Under the pieces are notes generated by a model. The model searched no databases. It saw nothing but the letters and a program-made list of their open reading frames with translations, and was not told where the DNA came from. Shown one piece after another: positions 36,673-49,200 of a DNA stretch of 64,000 nt. Origin of the DNA: Mycobacterium senriense (GTDB taxonomy: Bacteria > Actinomycetota > Actinomycetes > Mycobacteriales > Mycobacteriaceae); assembly GCF_019668465.1 (NCBI RefSeq), contig NZ_AP024828.1, positions 3,720,001 through 3,784,000 of the forward strand. The letters run 5' to 3'. Position numbers and translations under genes: made by a program. How positions within the stretch are numbered: the stretch's first letter is position 1; each line of letters opens with the position of its first letter.

Positions 36673-39600
36673 TGCTGAACCATGGACTGCCGGACGGGCG
36701 CGTCCCGGTGCTGCTCAGCGCCCACGACCCCGAGCTGATCCGCCAAGATGCCGCGGCGATCGCCGCCTACCTGGGCCGCATCGATGACGCGCCGGACCCG
36801 ACCGCGACGGTCGCCTCCACCCTGCTGCGGTTGCGGCGGGTGCGGCGTCACCGCGCAGTGCTGCGAGCCGCCGACAGCGCCGAACTGCTCGCGGGGCTGT
36901 CCGCGATCGCTCGCGGCGCCGAACACGAGCTGGTCTCGCACTCCGACAAGGCGACGCCGCCGCGCATCGCGTTCGTGTTCCCGGGCCAGGGCAATCAATG
37001 GCAGGCGATGGGAGCCGACGCCTACCGGCGACTTCCGGCCTACCGTGAAGCGGCCGACCGATGCGCGGAAGCGTTCGCATCCAATGGATTTCCCTCTCCG
37101 CTGCCGTATCTGGTGGGCGACGAGGAGCGCGACTGGTCGCGCCCCGAGATCCAGGGCGCGCAGTTCACCCACGCGGTGAGCCTGGCCGAAGCGTGGCGAT
37201 TCTGTGGGGTGCTGCCCGACATCACCATCGGGCACAGCCTCGGTGAGGTGGCGGCGGCCTATGTGGCGGAAGCGATCTCGCTGCCGGACGCGGTCGCTCT
37301 GGTGGTGGCCCGCGCGACTGTCGTCGACCGGCTGACCGGCCGCTACGCGATGGCGGTGCTCGGCACCGGCCTCGACGTCGCGGAGGCTCTGCTGGCCGAG
37401 ACAGCGGGCTGGCTGGAAGTTTCGGCGGTCAACGGGCCGTCGTCGACCGTGGTCGCCGGCGACCACGAGGCCGTGGCCGCCGCGGTGGGGCTGGCTCAAC
37501 AGCGGGGGATCTTCGGCCAGCAACTGTCCGTCGACTATCCCGGCCACACCAGTGCGCTACGAGCGTTGCGGGCGAACCTGGCCGAGCTGACCCCGAAGTC
37601 GGCGTTCCGGGACGGCCCGGTGCGGTTCATCGGCTCCACGCTGGGCACCGAATTAACCGGCACCACCGACTTCTCCGGCTACTGGTATGAAAACCTCTGT
37701 GGCACGGTCCGGTTCGACCTCGCCGTGCAGCATGCCCGTGCCTGCGGGGCCGACGCGTTCGTGGAGATCTCCGCGCACCCGTCGCTGCTGTACCCGCTGG
37801 GTGACATCGTCGACGGCGAGTCGACCGTCATCGTCGGCTCGGGGCATCGCGACCGATCGATCACCGATTCGCTGTCCGAGAGCATCGCCGCGCTCGCGAC
37901 CGCTGACCCCGGCTGCAGGTGGGCCGACGCGGTCCCGATGGCCGACGGGCCAACGCTGCGGGGATTTCCGAACGCGCCGATGCGGGCGGTGCACCTATGG
38001 GCGGCGCCCGAACGAGCGACCGAGGCGGCGCCGACGCCTGCGCTCACCGTGGCCGTCGAGGACTGGCAGCCGGCGACGGCGCCGATCACACCGAGCGCAA
38101 GCCCCGTTGACATCGGCTTCTTCGGTGCGGGCCCGCTGACGCAGCGCCTCGTCGAGGTCGTTGCGGCACAGGGCCGCTGCCGAGCAGTGTCACCGACTGA
38201 GGCGGAAATCGTCGTGGTGGTCGCCCCGGAACTCGACCAGCTCGACGTCACCGCCGCGATCGAGCAGATCGCCGGCCGGCCCGATGCGGGCCTACCCGAT
38301 TACCCCGCGCTCATCGGCCCACGATGCCGCGCCGTCTGGTTGCTGACCGCCGGTGCCGAACAGGTCGACCGCAATGACGCCAACGTCTCTCCGGCACAGG
38401 CGGCGCTGGCGGGCATGCATCGCAGCGTCGGCTTCGAATTCCCGGACCAGGCATTCGGGCATCTGGACCTCGCGCACCGCGACGTCGATGCCGCCACCGC
38501 ACAAGCCGTCGTCGAGGTGCTGCTCGGCGAGGCGGCGGAGGTCGCGTTGCGGGGCACCGAATCGCCTCGACGCCACGTCCGGACGTTCCGCGCGTGCCGC
38601 GAACCGGCGACCCCGCGGCCCCTCGACGCCGCCGCCCTGGACGACGTGGTGATCACCGGAGGCAGCGGAGCCATCGGACTGCAGTACGCCCGGTATTGCC
38701 TGGAACGCGGCGCCCGGAACATCACCCTGTTGAGCCGCAACGGCGTTGACCCGACCACGCTGCGTGAACTCGTCGACCGGTACGACGCGGAAGTGCATGC
38801 TCCGCAATGCGATATCACCGATCGGGCCGCACTGGCCGCCGTGGCCGCCGACTACGCGTCGGGCGCGTCCTTGCTGATCCACACCGCTGGGATCGCGCGG
38901 ACACGTTCGCGTGCCGAGCTCACCGGGTCCGATGTGGCGGCGGTCTGCGCGGCCAAGGTCCGCGGACTGGCGATGCTGGCCGACGTGTGGCCGCTGCGGC
39001 CGGACTGCCGGATCCTGGCCTGTTCCTCGGTATTCGGCGCCTGGGGCGGCTATACCCACGCGGCGTACGCGGCGTCCAACCGGATGCTCGACGTGTTGGC
39101 CGCCCAGTTGCGCGCCACGGGCCGCGACTGCACGGCGATCCGCTGGGGCCTGTGGCAAGGCGCCGGGGTAGTGGTCGGCAACGAGATCACCCGCACCGAG
39201 CGCTCCGGTCTGGTGGCGATGGAGCCGGAACAGGCCATCGAAGCCAGCCTGTATCGCTACGAGAACGATCCACTGATTTTCGACGCGGACTTCGAGCGGC
39301 TGCAAGTCTTCTTCGAAAGCCAGGGAATGCCAATGCCGTTCACCGTCTCACGCACCGGCGAGGACCACGACCGCGAGGCTGCGGGAGAGAAGCCCCTCGC
39401 CGAGATCGTGCGGGCCGAATTGGCCGCGACATTGCACCTAAGTGATTCGCTGTCAATCGACCCGGCCAGGCCGCTCATCGACCTGGGTGTGGACTCGTTA
39501 CTCGCACTCGATTTACGTAAGCGGCTGCGCCGCACGGTAGGCAACTCGGTTCCGGTGTCCCGCATGCTCGGCGGCATCACGGTGACTGAGCTGATCGAGG

Positions 39601-39713
39601 CGCTGCGTGCCGACTCTGGTGGACCCGCGGTGCCGCCGTCGTTCGAGCGCGCCGGAGCCGCCAACGGTGCGCACCACTCAATGCTCGCGATGCTAGAAAG
39701 GTTGGACTCCTAG
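36669..39713 (+). CDS. mbtD: Mycobactin polyketide synthase MbtD (AT-KR-ACP)
   Basis: 1014 residues. An acyltransferase has [14 protein letters not shown] near residue 100 and GHSLGE with Ser190; a ketoreductase nucleotide motif ITGGSGAIG lies near 660; the C-terminal acyl carrier has DLGVDSLL with Ser943. With MbtC it forms a split PKS module that adds and reduces one acetate unit, giving the beta-hydroxy acid of mycobactin. M. tuberculosis MbtD is of nearly the same length. The start overlaps the mbtC stop, and mbtE begins one base after its stop. Confidence 0.94.
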   Translation: MMLNHGLPDGRVPVLLSAHDPELIRQDAAAIAAYLGRIDDAPDPTATVASTLLRLRRVRRHRAVLRAADSAELLAGLSAIARGAEHELVSHSDKATPPRIAFVFPGQGNQWQAMGADAYRRLPAYREAADRCAEAFASNGFPSPLPYLVGDEERDWSRPEIQGAQFTHAVSLAEAWRFCGVLPDITIGHSLGEVAAAYVAEAISLPDAVALVVARATVVDRLTGRYAMAVLGTGLDVAEALLAETAGWLEVSAVNGPSSTVVAGDHEAVAAAVGLAQQRGIFGQQLSVDYPGHTSALRALRANLAELTPKSAFRDGPVRFIGSTLGTELTGTTDFSGYWYENLCGTVRFDLAVQHARACGADAFVEISAHPSLLYPLGDIVDGESTVIVGSGHRDRSITDSLSESIAALATADPGCRWADAVPMADGPTLRGFPNAPMRAVHLWAAPERATEAAPTPALTVAVEDWQPATAPITPSASPVDIGFFGAGPLTQRLVEVVAAQGRCRAVSPTEAEIVVVVAPELDQLDVTAAIEQIAGRPDAGLPDYPALIGPRCRAVWLLTAGAEQVDRNDANVSPAQAALAGMHRSVGFEFPDQAFGHLDLAHRDVDAATAQAVVEVLLGEAAEVALRGTESPRRHVRTFRACREPATPRPLDAAALDDVVITGGSGAIGLQYARYCLERGARNITLLSRNGVDPTTLRELVDRYDAEVHAPQCDITDRAALAAVAADYASGASLLIHTAGIARTRSRAELTGSDVAAVCAAKVRGLAMLADVWPLRPDCRILACSSVFGAWGGYTHAAYAASNRMLDVLAAQLRATGRDCTAIRWGLWQGAGVVVGNEITRTERSGLVAMEPEQAIEASLYRYENDPLIFDADFERLQVFFESQGMPMPFTVSRTGEDHDREAAGEKPLAEIVRAELAATLHLSDSLSIDPARPLIDLGVDSLLALDLRKRLRRTVGNSVPVSRMLGGITVTELIEALRADSGGPAVPPSFERAGAANGAHHSMLAMLERLDS

Positions 39714-39714
39714 C

Positions 39715-42700
39715 GTGACAGACACCACCGGCATCGGCACCCGTCTCGACGATGAGCGGCTGGAACTACTGCGCCGCAAGCTCGCTGAACGAGGCCTGGC
39801 CAAGACGACGGGCGCGGCGCCCGTCGCGACCGACGGCGAACCACGCATGTCGGTCGGCCAGCACCGGATGTGGTTCGTGCAGTCCGTCGATCCCGGCAGC
39901 GCGCTGCTCAACATCTGCGTCTCCTACCGCCTGTCCGGCACCGTCGACACCGGGCGGCTGCACCGTGCGGTCGACGCCGTCGCCGCGCGACACCCGGTGC
40001 TGCATACGACGTACGCCACCGTCGGTGCGGGCGACCCGTACCCGGTGATCCGCGAGGACCTGCGGCCCGAATGGGCCGAACACGACCTGACCGGGTTGAC
40101 CGATCAGGCGCGCCGGCTACGGTTGGATGTGTTGGCGCAGCGGGACTTTCGCCGGCCATTCGACCTGAGCAAGGATTCACCGCTACGAGTCACGGCGGCA
40201 CGGCTGGCCGGCGACGAACTCATGCTGCTGATCACCGCGCATCACATCGCCTGGGACGACGGATCATGGGCACCCTTCTTCGCCGATCTGACCCGCGCAT
40301 ACACCGACCCGGCCCAGTTCGCCGATGGGCAAGTGCTCAGGGACGTTGCGGCGGACGCGACCGCCGTTCGTCAGGCGGACCTGGACTACTGGCGGCCGCG
40401 GATGGCCGACCTCCCGGAACCCCTCGAGCTGCCCGGGGCCAACGGTTCGGTGGTGCCCAGCACCTGGCGCGCACAGCGCACGTTCGCGCAGTTGTCACCG
40501 GACACCGTCGAGCGGGCGACCGCGCTGGCCCGCGAGACCGGCGCCACCCCGTACATGGTGTTGATGGCCGCGTTCGCCGCGCTGGTGCACCGGTATACCC
40601 AGTCGACGGACTTCTTGGTGGCGGCCCCGGTGCTCAACCGCGGTTTGGGCACCGAGCATGTCATCGGGTATTACGGCAACACCGTGGTGATCCGGCTGCA
40701 GCCGCGGTCGCACCAGACGTTCCGCAAGCTGCTGGCCCAAACCCGCGAGGACGCGGTGGGCGCCTTCGCTCATTCGCGTGCCGACCTGGAGTGGCTGGTG
40801 CGCGAGTCGAATCCCGATCGCCGGCATGGCGCGGACCGCATGACCCGGGTGAGCTTCGGGCAACGGGAGCCCGACGGCGCCGGCTTCTGCCCGCCCGGCG
40901 TGCGCTGCGAGCGCGGCGAATTGCGCGGCCATTTCAATCAATTGCCGTTGAGCCTGATGGTCGAGCTGGACCGGGCGCCGGACGGCTCAGGCGGCGGCGT
41001 GGTCGAGGCCGAGTATCTGGTCGAGGTGTTGGATCAGCAGTTGGTCGAGCAATTGCTGCGTCACTACACCGCCTTGCTGGACGGCCTGCTGTCCGACCCC
41101 GACGTGAAGCTGTCGGCGTGCGCGTTGATGAGCGACGAAGACGCCAAGTGGCTGCGCGCGGTGTCGACCGGCGAGGAATTCGTCACCCCGCCGAGCACCT
41201 TGCCCGAGCTGGTCAGCCGGAGGGCGGGGCTCACTCCCGATGCCGTCGCCGTGGTCTACGAGGGGCGCGCCTACTCCTACCGGGAAATCGACGAAGAGTC
41301 GAACCGGTTGGCGCACTGGCTGGTCGAACACGGGATCGGCACCGAGGATCGCGTCGCGGTGTTGCTGGACAAGTCTCCCGAATTGGTCATCACCGCGCTG
41401 GGCGTGCTCAAGGCGGGCGGGGTCTATCTGCCGGTGGATCCCACCTACCCGGAGGACCGGCTGAGCTTCATCCTCGAGGACGCGGACGCGAAACTGGTGC
41501 TGCGCGAACCGGTTACCGACGTCGCGCGCTATCCGGCCGGCGCACCCCCCAAGCTGAACCGGCCGCTGAGCCCGCAAAACACCGCCTACCTGATCTACAC
41601 CTCGGGTTCCACCGGACTGCCCAAGGGCGTTCCGGTGCCGCACGCACCCATCGCGGAGTACTTCGTCTGGTTCGGCGACGAATACCGGATCGACGACACC
41701 GATAGGCTGCTGCAGGTCGCCTCGCCCAGCTTCGACGTGTCGATGGGCGAGATCTTCGGCACGCTGATCATGGGCGCCCGCTTGGTGATTCCGCGGCCGG
41801 ACGGGCTGCGCGACATCGGCTACCTCACCGGCCTGCTGGCCCGCGAGGGCATCACGTCGATGCACTTCGTGCCGTCGCTGCTGGGGCTCTTCCTGTCGCT
41901 GCCCGGCGTCAGCCAGTGGCGGACCCTGCGACGCGTGCCCATCGGCGGGGAAGCTCTGCCCGGCGAGATCGCCGACAAGTTCCACGCCACCTTCGACGCG
42001 TCGCTGCACAACTTCTACGGACCGACCGAGACGGTGGTGAACTGCACCAGCTACCCGGTCGAGGGCACCCAGGGCACCCGGGTGGTGCCGATCGGTCGAC
42101 CCAAGATCAACACACAGGTGTATCTGCTCGACAACGCGCTGCAGCCGGTCCCCGTCGGCGTTATAGGTGAGATCTACATCGCCGGAACACATGTCGCGCA
42201 CGGATATCACCGCAGGCCGCAGTTGACCGCCGAGCGCTTCGTCGCCGACCCGTTCACGCCCGGTGGCCGGATGTACCGTTCCGGTGACCTGGCCCGCCGT
42301 AACGCCAACGGCGAGATCGAGTTCGTCGGCCGCGCCGACGAGCAGGTGAAGATCCGCGGTTTCCGCATCGAGCTGGGCGAAATCGCGGCCGCCATCTCGG
42401 TCGACCCCAGCGTCGGGCAAGCGGTCGTGCTGGCCATGGACCTGCCCCAGTTGGGCAAGAGCCTGGTCGGATACGTGACGCCGGCCCAGGGCGCCGGCAC
42501 GGAATCGGTTGACGTCGAGCGCATCCGGGCCCGGGTGGCCGCCGCGCTGCCGGACTACATGACCCCGGCCGGCTACGTGGTGGTCGACGAAATCCCGATC
42601 ACCGCGCACCAGAAGATCGACCGCGCCGCGCTGCCGCAACCGCAGATCGCGGCCGCCGCCGAATACCGCGACCCCAGCACCCCCACCGAACGGCGCGTCG

Positions 42701-45700
42701 CGCAACTGTTTTCCGGGTTGCTCGGCCACGAACGGGTGGGCATCGACGACTCGTTCTTCGATCTGGGCGGCCACTCGCTGGTCGCCACCAAACTTGTCAC
42801 CGCGATCCGCGCGGACTGCGGCGTGGAAATCGGCATCCGCGACGTGTTCGAACTTGCGACGGTCGGGGCGTTGGCCGAGCGGATCGACCATCTGGTTTCG
42901 GGCGGACTGACGCGGTCGCGGCCCAGGCTGATCACCACCGCCCATGACCAACCCATGCCGCTGTCGGCGTCGCAGCTGCGCAGCTGGTTCGCCTACCGCG
43001 TGGACGGGCCCAGCCGGGTCAACAACATTCCCTTCGCGGCGAAGCTGACCGGGCCGTGGGACATCGATGCGTTGATCGCCGCCATCGGCGATGTCGTTGC
43101 CCGGCACGAAATCCTGCGCACCCGCTACGTCGAGCTGGACGGCGTGCCCTATCAGGTCGTTGAACCGGCCGGCGTCGAGGTTACGGTGCGCCGCGAGGAG
43201 GGACCCGACGAGGACTGGCTGCAACAGCAACTCGATGTCGAGCGGTGCCACTGCTTCCAACTGGATGCTGAATTGCCGATCCGGGTCGCGGTGCTGCGCA
43301 CCGAGAACACCTCGGAGCACGTGCTGTCGCTGGTCGTGCACCACATCGCCTCCGACCATTGGTCGGCGGGCGTGCTTTTCTCCGACGTGATGACGGCCTA
43401 CCGGGCCCGGCGCGGCGGAGAGGCGCCGTCCTGGGCCCCGCTGCGTGTGCAGTACGCCGACTACGCGGCGTGGCAGCGCCAGTTCCTGGGTGACGAGAGC
43501 GGCCAGGAGTCCGCCATCGTCGGCGGCCAGCGGGAGTACTGGACCCGTCAGCTGGCCGGGATGCCGGAGGACACCGGGCTGCGGCCGGACTTCCCGCGCC
43601 AGCCGGTGCCCAGCGGCGAAGGGGAGTCCGTCGACTTCCAGATCGACTCGGCCACCCGCGCCAAGCTCGGCGAGGTGTGCCGCGAGCTCGGCATCACCGA
43701 ATTCATGCTGCTGCAAACGGCCGTCGCCGTGGTCTTGCACAAAGCCGGTGGCGGAGTGGACATTCCGCTGGGCACCCCGGTCGCCGGCCGCACCGAAGCC
43801 GAGTTGGACCAGCTGATCGGATTCTTCGTCAACATCCTGGTGCTGCGCAACGACATGGACGGCAACCCGACGCTGCGCGAACTCCTGAAGCGGGCCAGGG
43901 AGACCGCGCTGGCCGCCTACGCCCACCAGGACCTGCCGTTCGACCGCGTCGTCGACAGCGTCAGCCCGGTGCGCTCACTGTCACGCAACCCGCTGTTCCA
44001 GGTCGTCGTGCACGTCCGGGATCACCTGTCCGCCACCCGGGTCATCGAGGCCGCGGCCGCGGGCAGCGGCGAGCAGGACACCGTGTGCACCTCGCTGGAC
44101 CCCATCTTCGACATGGCGCACGCCGATCTGAGCGTCAACTTCTTCGGCACCGACGGCTCCGGCGACATCGGCTACAACTGCAATGTCATCTACCGCACCG
44201 AGCTTTACGCCAGAGCCACCATCGAGCGACTGGCTGGATGGCTGTCCCGGACACTCACCGAGTTCGCCGATGACATCGATCAGACCCTGCGTGACGTTCG
44301 GTTGATCGATGCCGCGGAACAGGACCGGATTCTGCAGGACTGGAGCCGCGGCGAGCAGGCGCCGCACGACCGGCCGCGCACCATTCCGGAACTGCTAGAA
44401 CCCAGCCGGGCGTGGGACACCGACCGCGTCGCGGTGCGCTGCGGCGAGCAGAGCATCGATTATCCTGCGCTGCATCGCCGTTCGGACAACCTGGCCGCGC
44501 TGCTCGTCAACAACGGGGTGGGCCCCGGGTCGCTGGTCGGGCTGTCGACCCGGCGGAGCACCGAGCTCGTGGTGGCGCTGGTGGCCATCATGAAAGCCGG
44601 CGCCGGCTACTTCCCGATCGATCCCGGATATCCGCTGGCGCGAAAGCAATTCATGCTCGACGACGTGCAACCGCCGGTCGTGGTCGCGACGGTCGAAGCG
44701 GTGGGCACCATGCCGCAGGTGCCGGGGGTCGAGCTCATCTCGCTGGACGATCCACAGGTACGCGCGCTGGTCGACAGTGAGGACGTGGATCCGGTGTCGA
44801 GGCAGGTGCGACTTCCGCACCCCGATGACCCGATGTACCTGGTATTCACCTCCGGGTCCACCGGCAAGCCGAAAGGTGCGGTGGGAACGCATCGCTCGAT
44901 GGCTGCGCGGCTCGACTGGCAGCTGCGGCACTACCCGCCGCGAACCGACGATGTTCGACTGGCGCAGGCCTCGATCACCTTCCTCGAAGGCGGCATGGAG
45001 ATGTTGGCCGGACTGGCGGCCGGCGCGACCATGATCCTGGCCGACGACGCCGAGCACCGCGACCCGGAGGCCCTCGGGGACTTGATGAACCGGTATTCGG
45101 TCGCCCAGGTGACCGCGGTGCCCAGCCTGGTGTCGGCGCTGGTGGACAGCCGGCCCGACGCCGTGCGCTCGCTGTCGCGGCTGGTGTGCGGTGGCGAACC
45201 GGTGAGCACGGCGCTGCTGCAGCGGCTGGTATCGGTGTGCGCCGGCCAGGACGGCGCCGGCACCGAGCTGCTGAACAACATCGGTTCCACCGAGACCTCC
45301 GGCGCCGTGTCCCGCGGGCGGCTGGGTCTGCCGAATCCGCTTGTCGGAAGGCCGGTCCCGGGGGCGCAGGCCTACCTGCTCGACGACGGGCTGCGTCCCG
45401 TGCCGGTCGGCGTCGTGGGCGAGTTGTATTACGCCGGTGACCAGCTCGCTCGGGGATATTGGAAACGCCCCGGCCTGACTGCGACGCGGTTCATCGCCAA
45501 TCCCTATGGTGCCGAGGCGGGTTCGCGGTTATACCGCAGCGGCGACCTGGCCCGGTGGACCAACGACGGTCGGCTGGAATTCGTCGGACGTTCCGACCAC
45601 CAGGTGCAGGTCCGCGGTTTCCGCGTCGAGCTGGCCGAGGTCGAGGCCGCCCTGGCGGGCGCCGATGGCGTCGCCGCCGCGGCGGCCCGCACGTGGGAGG

Positions 45701-46296
45701 TGCACGGCGGCACCTCGCTGGCCGGATACGTTGTGCCGCAACGCCCACTCACCGACGACGCCGCGAAGGCGACCTTCGGGGGGGAGGTGCGCGCGGCGAT
45801 CGCCACGACCCTGCCGGGCTACATGCTGCCGTCATCGCTGACCGTGCTCGACGCACTCCCGAAAACTGAATCGGGGAAGCTGAATCGGCCCGGGCTGCCG
45901 CGGCCGGCGGTCAGCACCGGCGGGCAGACCGAACCGACGCGCACCGACACCGAACGGGCGTTGGCCAAGGTGTTCGCGGAACTGCTGTCCACCCCCGACG
46001 TCGGGCGCTTCGACGACTTCTTCGCCCTCGGCGGCGACAGCATCCTGTCCGTGCAGCTCGCCTCGCGCGCCCGGGCGGCCGGCCTGGCCGTGAGCCCACG
46101 GATGATCTTCGAGAACCCGACAGTGCAGCAGCTGGCCGCCGCGCTCGATGCCTTGGGCGACGAAGGGGCCGTCACCGAACAGGGCGAGCGGCCGGCCGAC
46201 ACCCGTTTCGAGCCGATGAGCACTTCCGGACTGTCCCCCTCGGATCTGGCCGCCGTGACGCAACTCTTCTCATCGTCGCGCGAAGGCACGACATGA
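39715..46296 (+). CDS. mbtE: NRPS MbtE with two C-A-T modules
   Basis: 2193 residues in one frame. Order: C1 (HHIAWDD, His176-177), A1 ([10 protein letters not shown], pocket Asp674, NFYGPTE), T1 (GGHSL, Ser1021), C2 (HHIASDH, His1209-1210), A2 ([29 protein letters not shown]), T2 (GGDSIL, Ser2109). M. tuberculosis MbtE is about 1680 residues and supplies one lysine-type unit; this protein is longer by about one A-T pair. In A2 the A4 segment reads TFLEGGMEM, so the Asp that normally holds the amino group is Leu1757. A2 may be silent or use another acid. GTG start at 39715; the stop overlaps mbtF. Confidence 0.93.
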   Translation: MTDTTGIGTRLDDERLELLRRKLAERGLAKTTGAAPVATDGEPRMSVGQHRMWFVQSVDPGSALLNICVSYRLSGTVDTGRLHRAVDAVAARHPVLHTTYATVGAGDPYPVIREDLRPEWAEHDLTGLTDQARRLRLDVLAQRDFRRPFDLSKDSPLRVTAARLAGDELMLLITAHHIAWDDGSWAPFFADLTRAYTDPAQFADGQVLRDVAADATAVRQADLDYWRPRMADLPEPLELPGANGSVVPSTWRAQRTFAQLSPDTVERATALARETGATPYMVLMAAFAALVHRYTQSTDFLVAAPVLNRGLGTEHVIGYYGNTVVIRLQPRSHQTFRKLLAQTREDAVGAFAHSRADLEWLVRESNPDRRHGADRMTRVSFGQREPDGAGFCPPGVRCERGELRGHFNQLPLSLMVELDRAPDGSGGGVVEAEYLVEVLDQQLVEQLLRHYTALLDGLLSDPDVKLSACALMSDEDAKWLRAVSTGEEFVTPPSTLPELVSRRAGLTPDAVAVVYEGRAYSYREIDEESNRLAHWLVEHGIGTEDRVAVLLDKSPELVITALGVLKAGGVYLPVDPTYPEDRLSFILEDADAKLVLREPVTDVARYPAGAPPKLNRPLSPQNTAYLIYTSGSTGLPKGVPVPHAPIAEYFVWFGDEYRIDDTDRLLQVASPSFDVSMGEIFGTLIMGARLVIPRPDGLRDIGYLTGLLAREGITSMHFVPSLLGLFLSLPGVSQWRTLRRVPIGGEALPGEIADKFHATFDASLHNFYGPTETVVNCTSYPVEGTQGTRVVPIGRPKINTQVYLLDNALQPVPVGVIGEIYIAGTHVAHGYHRRPQLTAERFVADPFTPGGRMYRSGDLARRNANGEIEFVGRADEQVKIRGFRIELGEIAAAISVDPSVGQAVVLAMDLPQLGKSLVGYVTPAQGAGTESVDVERIRARVAAALPDYMTPAGYVVVDEIPITAHQKIDRAALPQPQIAAAAEYRDPSTPTERRVAQLFSGLLGHERVGIDDSFFDLGGHSLVATKLVTAIRADCGVEIGIRDVFELATVGALAERIDHLVSGGLTRSRPRLITTAHDQPMPLSASQLRSWFAYRVDGPSRVNNIPFAAKLTGPWDIDALIAAIGDVVARHEILRTRYVELDGVPYQVVEPAGVEVTVRREEGPDEDWLQQQLDVERCHCFQLDAELPIRVAVLRTENTSEHVLSLVVHHIASDHWSAGVLFSDVMTAYRARRGGEAPSWAPLRVQYADYAAWQRQFLGDESGQESAIVGGQREYWTRQLAGMPEDTGLRPDFPRQPVPSGEGESVDFQIDSATRAKLGEVCRELGITEFMLLQTAVAVVLHKAGGGVDIPLGTPVAGRTEAELDQLIGFFVNILVLRNDMDGNPTLRELLKRARETALAAYAHQDLPFDRVVDSVSPVRSLSRNPLFQVVVHVRDHLSATRVIEAAAAGSGEQDTVCTSLDPIFDMAHADLSVNFFGTDGSGDIGYNCNVIYRTELYARATIERLAGWLSRTLTEFADDIDQTLRDVRLIDAAEQDRILQDWSRGEQAPHDRPRTIPELLEPSRAWDTDRVAVRCGEQSIDYPALHRRSDNLAALLVNNGVGPGSLVGLSTRRSTELVVALVAIMKAGAGYFPIDPGYPLARKQFMLDDVQPPVVVATVEAVGTMPQVPGVELISLDDPQVRALVDSEDVDPVSRQVRLPHPDDPMYLVFTSGSTGKPKGAVGTHRSMAARLDWQLRHYPPRTDDVRLAQASITFLEGGMEMLAGLAAGATMILADDAEHRDPEALGDLMNRYSVAQVTAVPSLVSALVDSRPDAVRSLSRLVCGGEPVSTALLQRLVSVCAGQDGAGTELLNNIGSTETSGAVSRGRLGLPNPLVGRPVPGAQAYLLDDGLRPVPVGVVGELYYAGDQLARGYWKRPGLTATRFIANPYGAEAGSRLYRSGDLARWTNDGRLEFVGRSDHQVQVRGFRVELAEVEAALAGADGVAAAAARTWEVHGGTSLAGYVVPQRPLTDDAAKATFGGEVRAAIATTLPGYMLPSSLTVLDALPKTESGKLNRPGLPRPAVSTGGQTEPTRTDTERALAKVFAELLSTPDVGRFDDFFALGGDSILSVQLASRARAAGLAVSPRMIFENPTVQQLAAALDALGDEGAVTEQGERPADTRFEPMSTSGLSPSDLAAVTQLFSSSREGTT

Positions 46297-49200
46297 CCGC
46301 TGCCCAAACCGATGTCGCGCCCGACATCGAGGACGTGATGGCGCTGAGCCCGCTGCAGGAGGGCCTGTATTCGCTGACCACACTCGCGGAATTCGCCGAC
46401 GGTGAAGCGGCGGACGACCCGTACGTCATCGGGATAGCGGCGGATATCTCCGGCGAACTCGATGTCGCACTGTTACGTGAGTGCGCGGAGCAGATGTTGG
46501 TGCGGCACCCGAATCTGCGGGCCAGCTTCTTCAGCCGGGGAATCCCGCGACCGGTACAGATCGTGCCGTCCCGCGTCGAGCTGCCCTGGCGACTGGTCGC
46601 TGCCGCACCCGACGATGTGCCGGCGCTGGAAACCGGCGAACGCCAACGACCGTTCGGCCTGGAACGCGGGCCGGCCATCCGCTTCCTGTTAATCGAATTG
46701 CCCGGCGCGCGCTGGCGTTTGGTGCTCACCGCCCACCACATCGTGATCGACGGATGGTCGTTGCCGGTGTTCGTCAACGAGATGATGATCCTCTATCAGG
46801 CCGGCGGCGACCCGTCGGCGCTGCCCGCGGCGCCTCGGCCCTACCGCGACTACATCGGCTGGCTGGCGAGCCGCGACCCGGAAACCAGCCAACGGGTTTG
46901 GCGCGAGCACCTGGCCGGGCTGCCGGGCCCCACTCTGCTCGCCGCCTCGCTGGGCTCCATCGAGACGACTGACGGGCAGCAGACGGCGCTGCCCCGCACC
47001 ACCAAGCTGCGACTGCCGGCCGACGCCACCGGGCGGTTGGTCGAGGACACCCGATCGCGCGGCATCACCGTCAACACCCTGATGCAAATGGCGTGGGCGC
47101 TGGTGTTGTCGCGGCTTACCGACACCCGCGACGTGGTTTTCGGGGTCACGGTCTCCGGTCGGCCGCCCGAACTGACCGGCGTCGAGACCATGGTCGGTCT
47201 GTTCATCAACACCGTGCCGCTGCGGGTGCGGCTCGACCCGGCCGCGACGGCCGGCGAACAGTGCCGCGCCGTGCAGCGCGACGCGGCGCTGCTGCGCGAG
47301 CACAGCCATCTCGGGCATGCCCAACTCCGCGCCCTCGGCGGGGTCGGGGAGATGTTCGACACCCTGCTGGTCTACGAGAACTTCCCGATGGACGGGCTGA
47401 CCGCGGGTGGCGAATTGACCGCCGGCGGTGCCACTTTCCGACCGTCAGCCCTGCAAACCCTGTCGCATTTCCCGATCGCGATCGCCGCCCACATGGAAGC
47501 CGGCGAACTGGTCGTGCTGATCGAAGCGATCGACGGAGCGCTGGGCGCCATTCCCGCCGAAGCATTCGGGCAGCGGGTGCTCACCGCCGCCGAGAGGCTG
47601 CTGCAGGACTGGGAGCGTCCGCTGCGCGACGTCAGCGTCCTGCTGGGCGATGAAGCCGACCCGCTGCGGGCCGCCGGTGCGCCAACACCGGTGTCGCGGT
47701 TGAGCATTCACGCCCGGTTCGCCGAGGCCGCGGCCCGGACACCGGACAGCCCGGCGGTGAGCTGGGCCGGCGGCACACTGAGCTACCGCGAACTCGATCT
47801 TCATGCCACCCGGCTGGCGGCGCGACTCGCCCACCAGGGGGTCAAGTGCGAAACTCCAGTGGGCATCAGGCTGTCCCGCGGCCCGCAATACATCATCGCG
47901 ATACTCGCCGTGCTCAAGGCCGGCGGCATGTGCGTGCCGATGGAGCCGGGAATGCCCCCCGAACGGGTGGACTCGATCCTGCGCCAGTCGGGCGCGTCGA
48001 TCGTGTTGGACGAGCAGCTGATCGCGGAGCTGCTGGACGCCGGCGAACCGCACGACGACTTCAACCCCGTCGACGTTCCACCGGCGCAGGCCGCGTATGT
48101 CGTGTTCACCTCCGGCACGACGGGAGAACCCAAGGGCGTCATCGGAACCCATGGCGCGGTGGGCGCCTACGCCGACGATCATCTGGACCGCGTATTGCGG
48201 CCCGCGGCAAGCAAACTCGGGCGGCCGCTGCGCATTGCCCACGCGTGGTCGTTCGCGTTCGACGCCGCGTGGCAACCGTTGGTCGGCCTGCTCGACGGGC
48301 ACGGCGTGCATGTCGTCGACGAGCAGACCCAGACCGATGCCGAGGCGCTCGTCGCGCTGATCGCCGCGCACGGCATCGACATGATCGACACTACGCCGTC
48401 GATGTTCGCCCAACTGCAGGCTTTCGGGTTGCTGACCGAGGCGCCGCTGACCGTGCTTGCGCTGGGCGGCGAGGCAGTCGGCAGTGCGGCCTGGACCCGG
48501 ATCCGCAACACCTGCGGCACCTCGTCGATGGCGGCATACAACTGCTACGGACCCACCGAGACCACGGTGGAGGCGGTGGTCGCCGCCATCGCCGAGCACG
48601 ATGAACCAGCCATCGGACGGCCGACCCGGCACACCCGCGGCTACGTGCTGGATTCCGCGCTGCGCCCGGTGCCGTGCGGGGCGACGGGCGAACTGTATCT
48701 GGGCGGTGCCCAGCTGGCCCGTGGTTACCTGGGTCGCGCTCCGGAGACCGCGGCGCGCTTCGTCGCCGACCCGTTTGCGGCGGCCGAACGGATGTATCGC
48801 ACCGGCGATCTGGTGCGACGGCTGCCCGACGGCTCAGCGCAATACGTGGGCCGCGCCGACGCCCAGGTGAAGATCCGCGGCCACCGCGTCGAACCCGGCG
48901 AAATCGCGGCCGCCCTCGAATCGCACCCGGCCGTGCGGCACGCGGGGGTGCTGGTGCAGCAGCGCGGGGCCGTCGCACGGCTCACCGCGTACGTCGCCAC
49001 CGACTCGGCAGCCGACCGGCCCACGACGGCGAAGCTGCGGGGCATGCTCAGCACCCGGCTGCCGCGCTACATGGTTCCGCAGCGCATCATCCTGGTGGAC
49101 GAAATCCCGTTGACCCCCAACGGAAAGCTGGACGAGAACGCGCTGGCCGCCTTCGACCACGCCGAGTCGGAGGTCGGGGCGGCGACGCCCGAGACCGCCA

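Noticed and set aside
40987..43926. 979-codon open frame on the minus strand opposite mbtE
   Set aside because: Long antisense frames are common in GC-rich coding DNA. It has low-complexity G/R/V/H-rich sequence and no family motif, while the plus strand is an unbroken NRPS.
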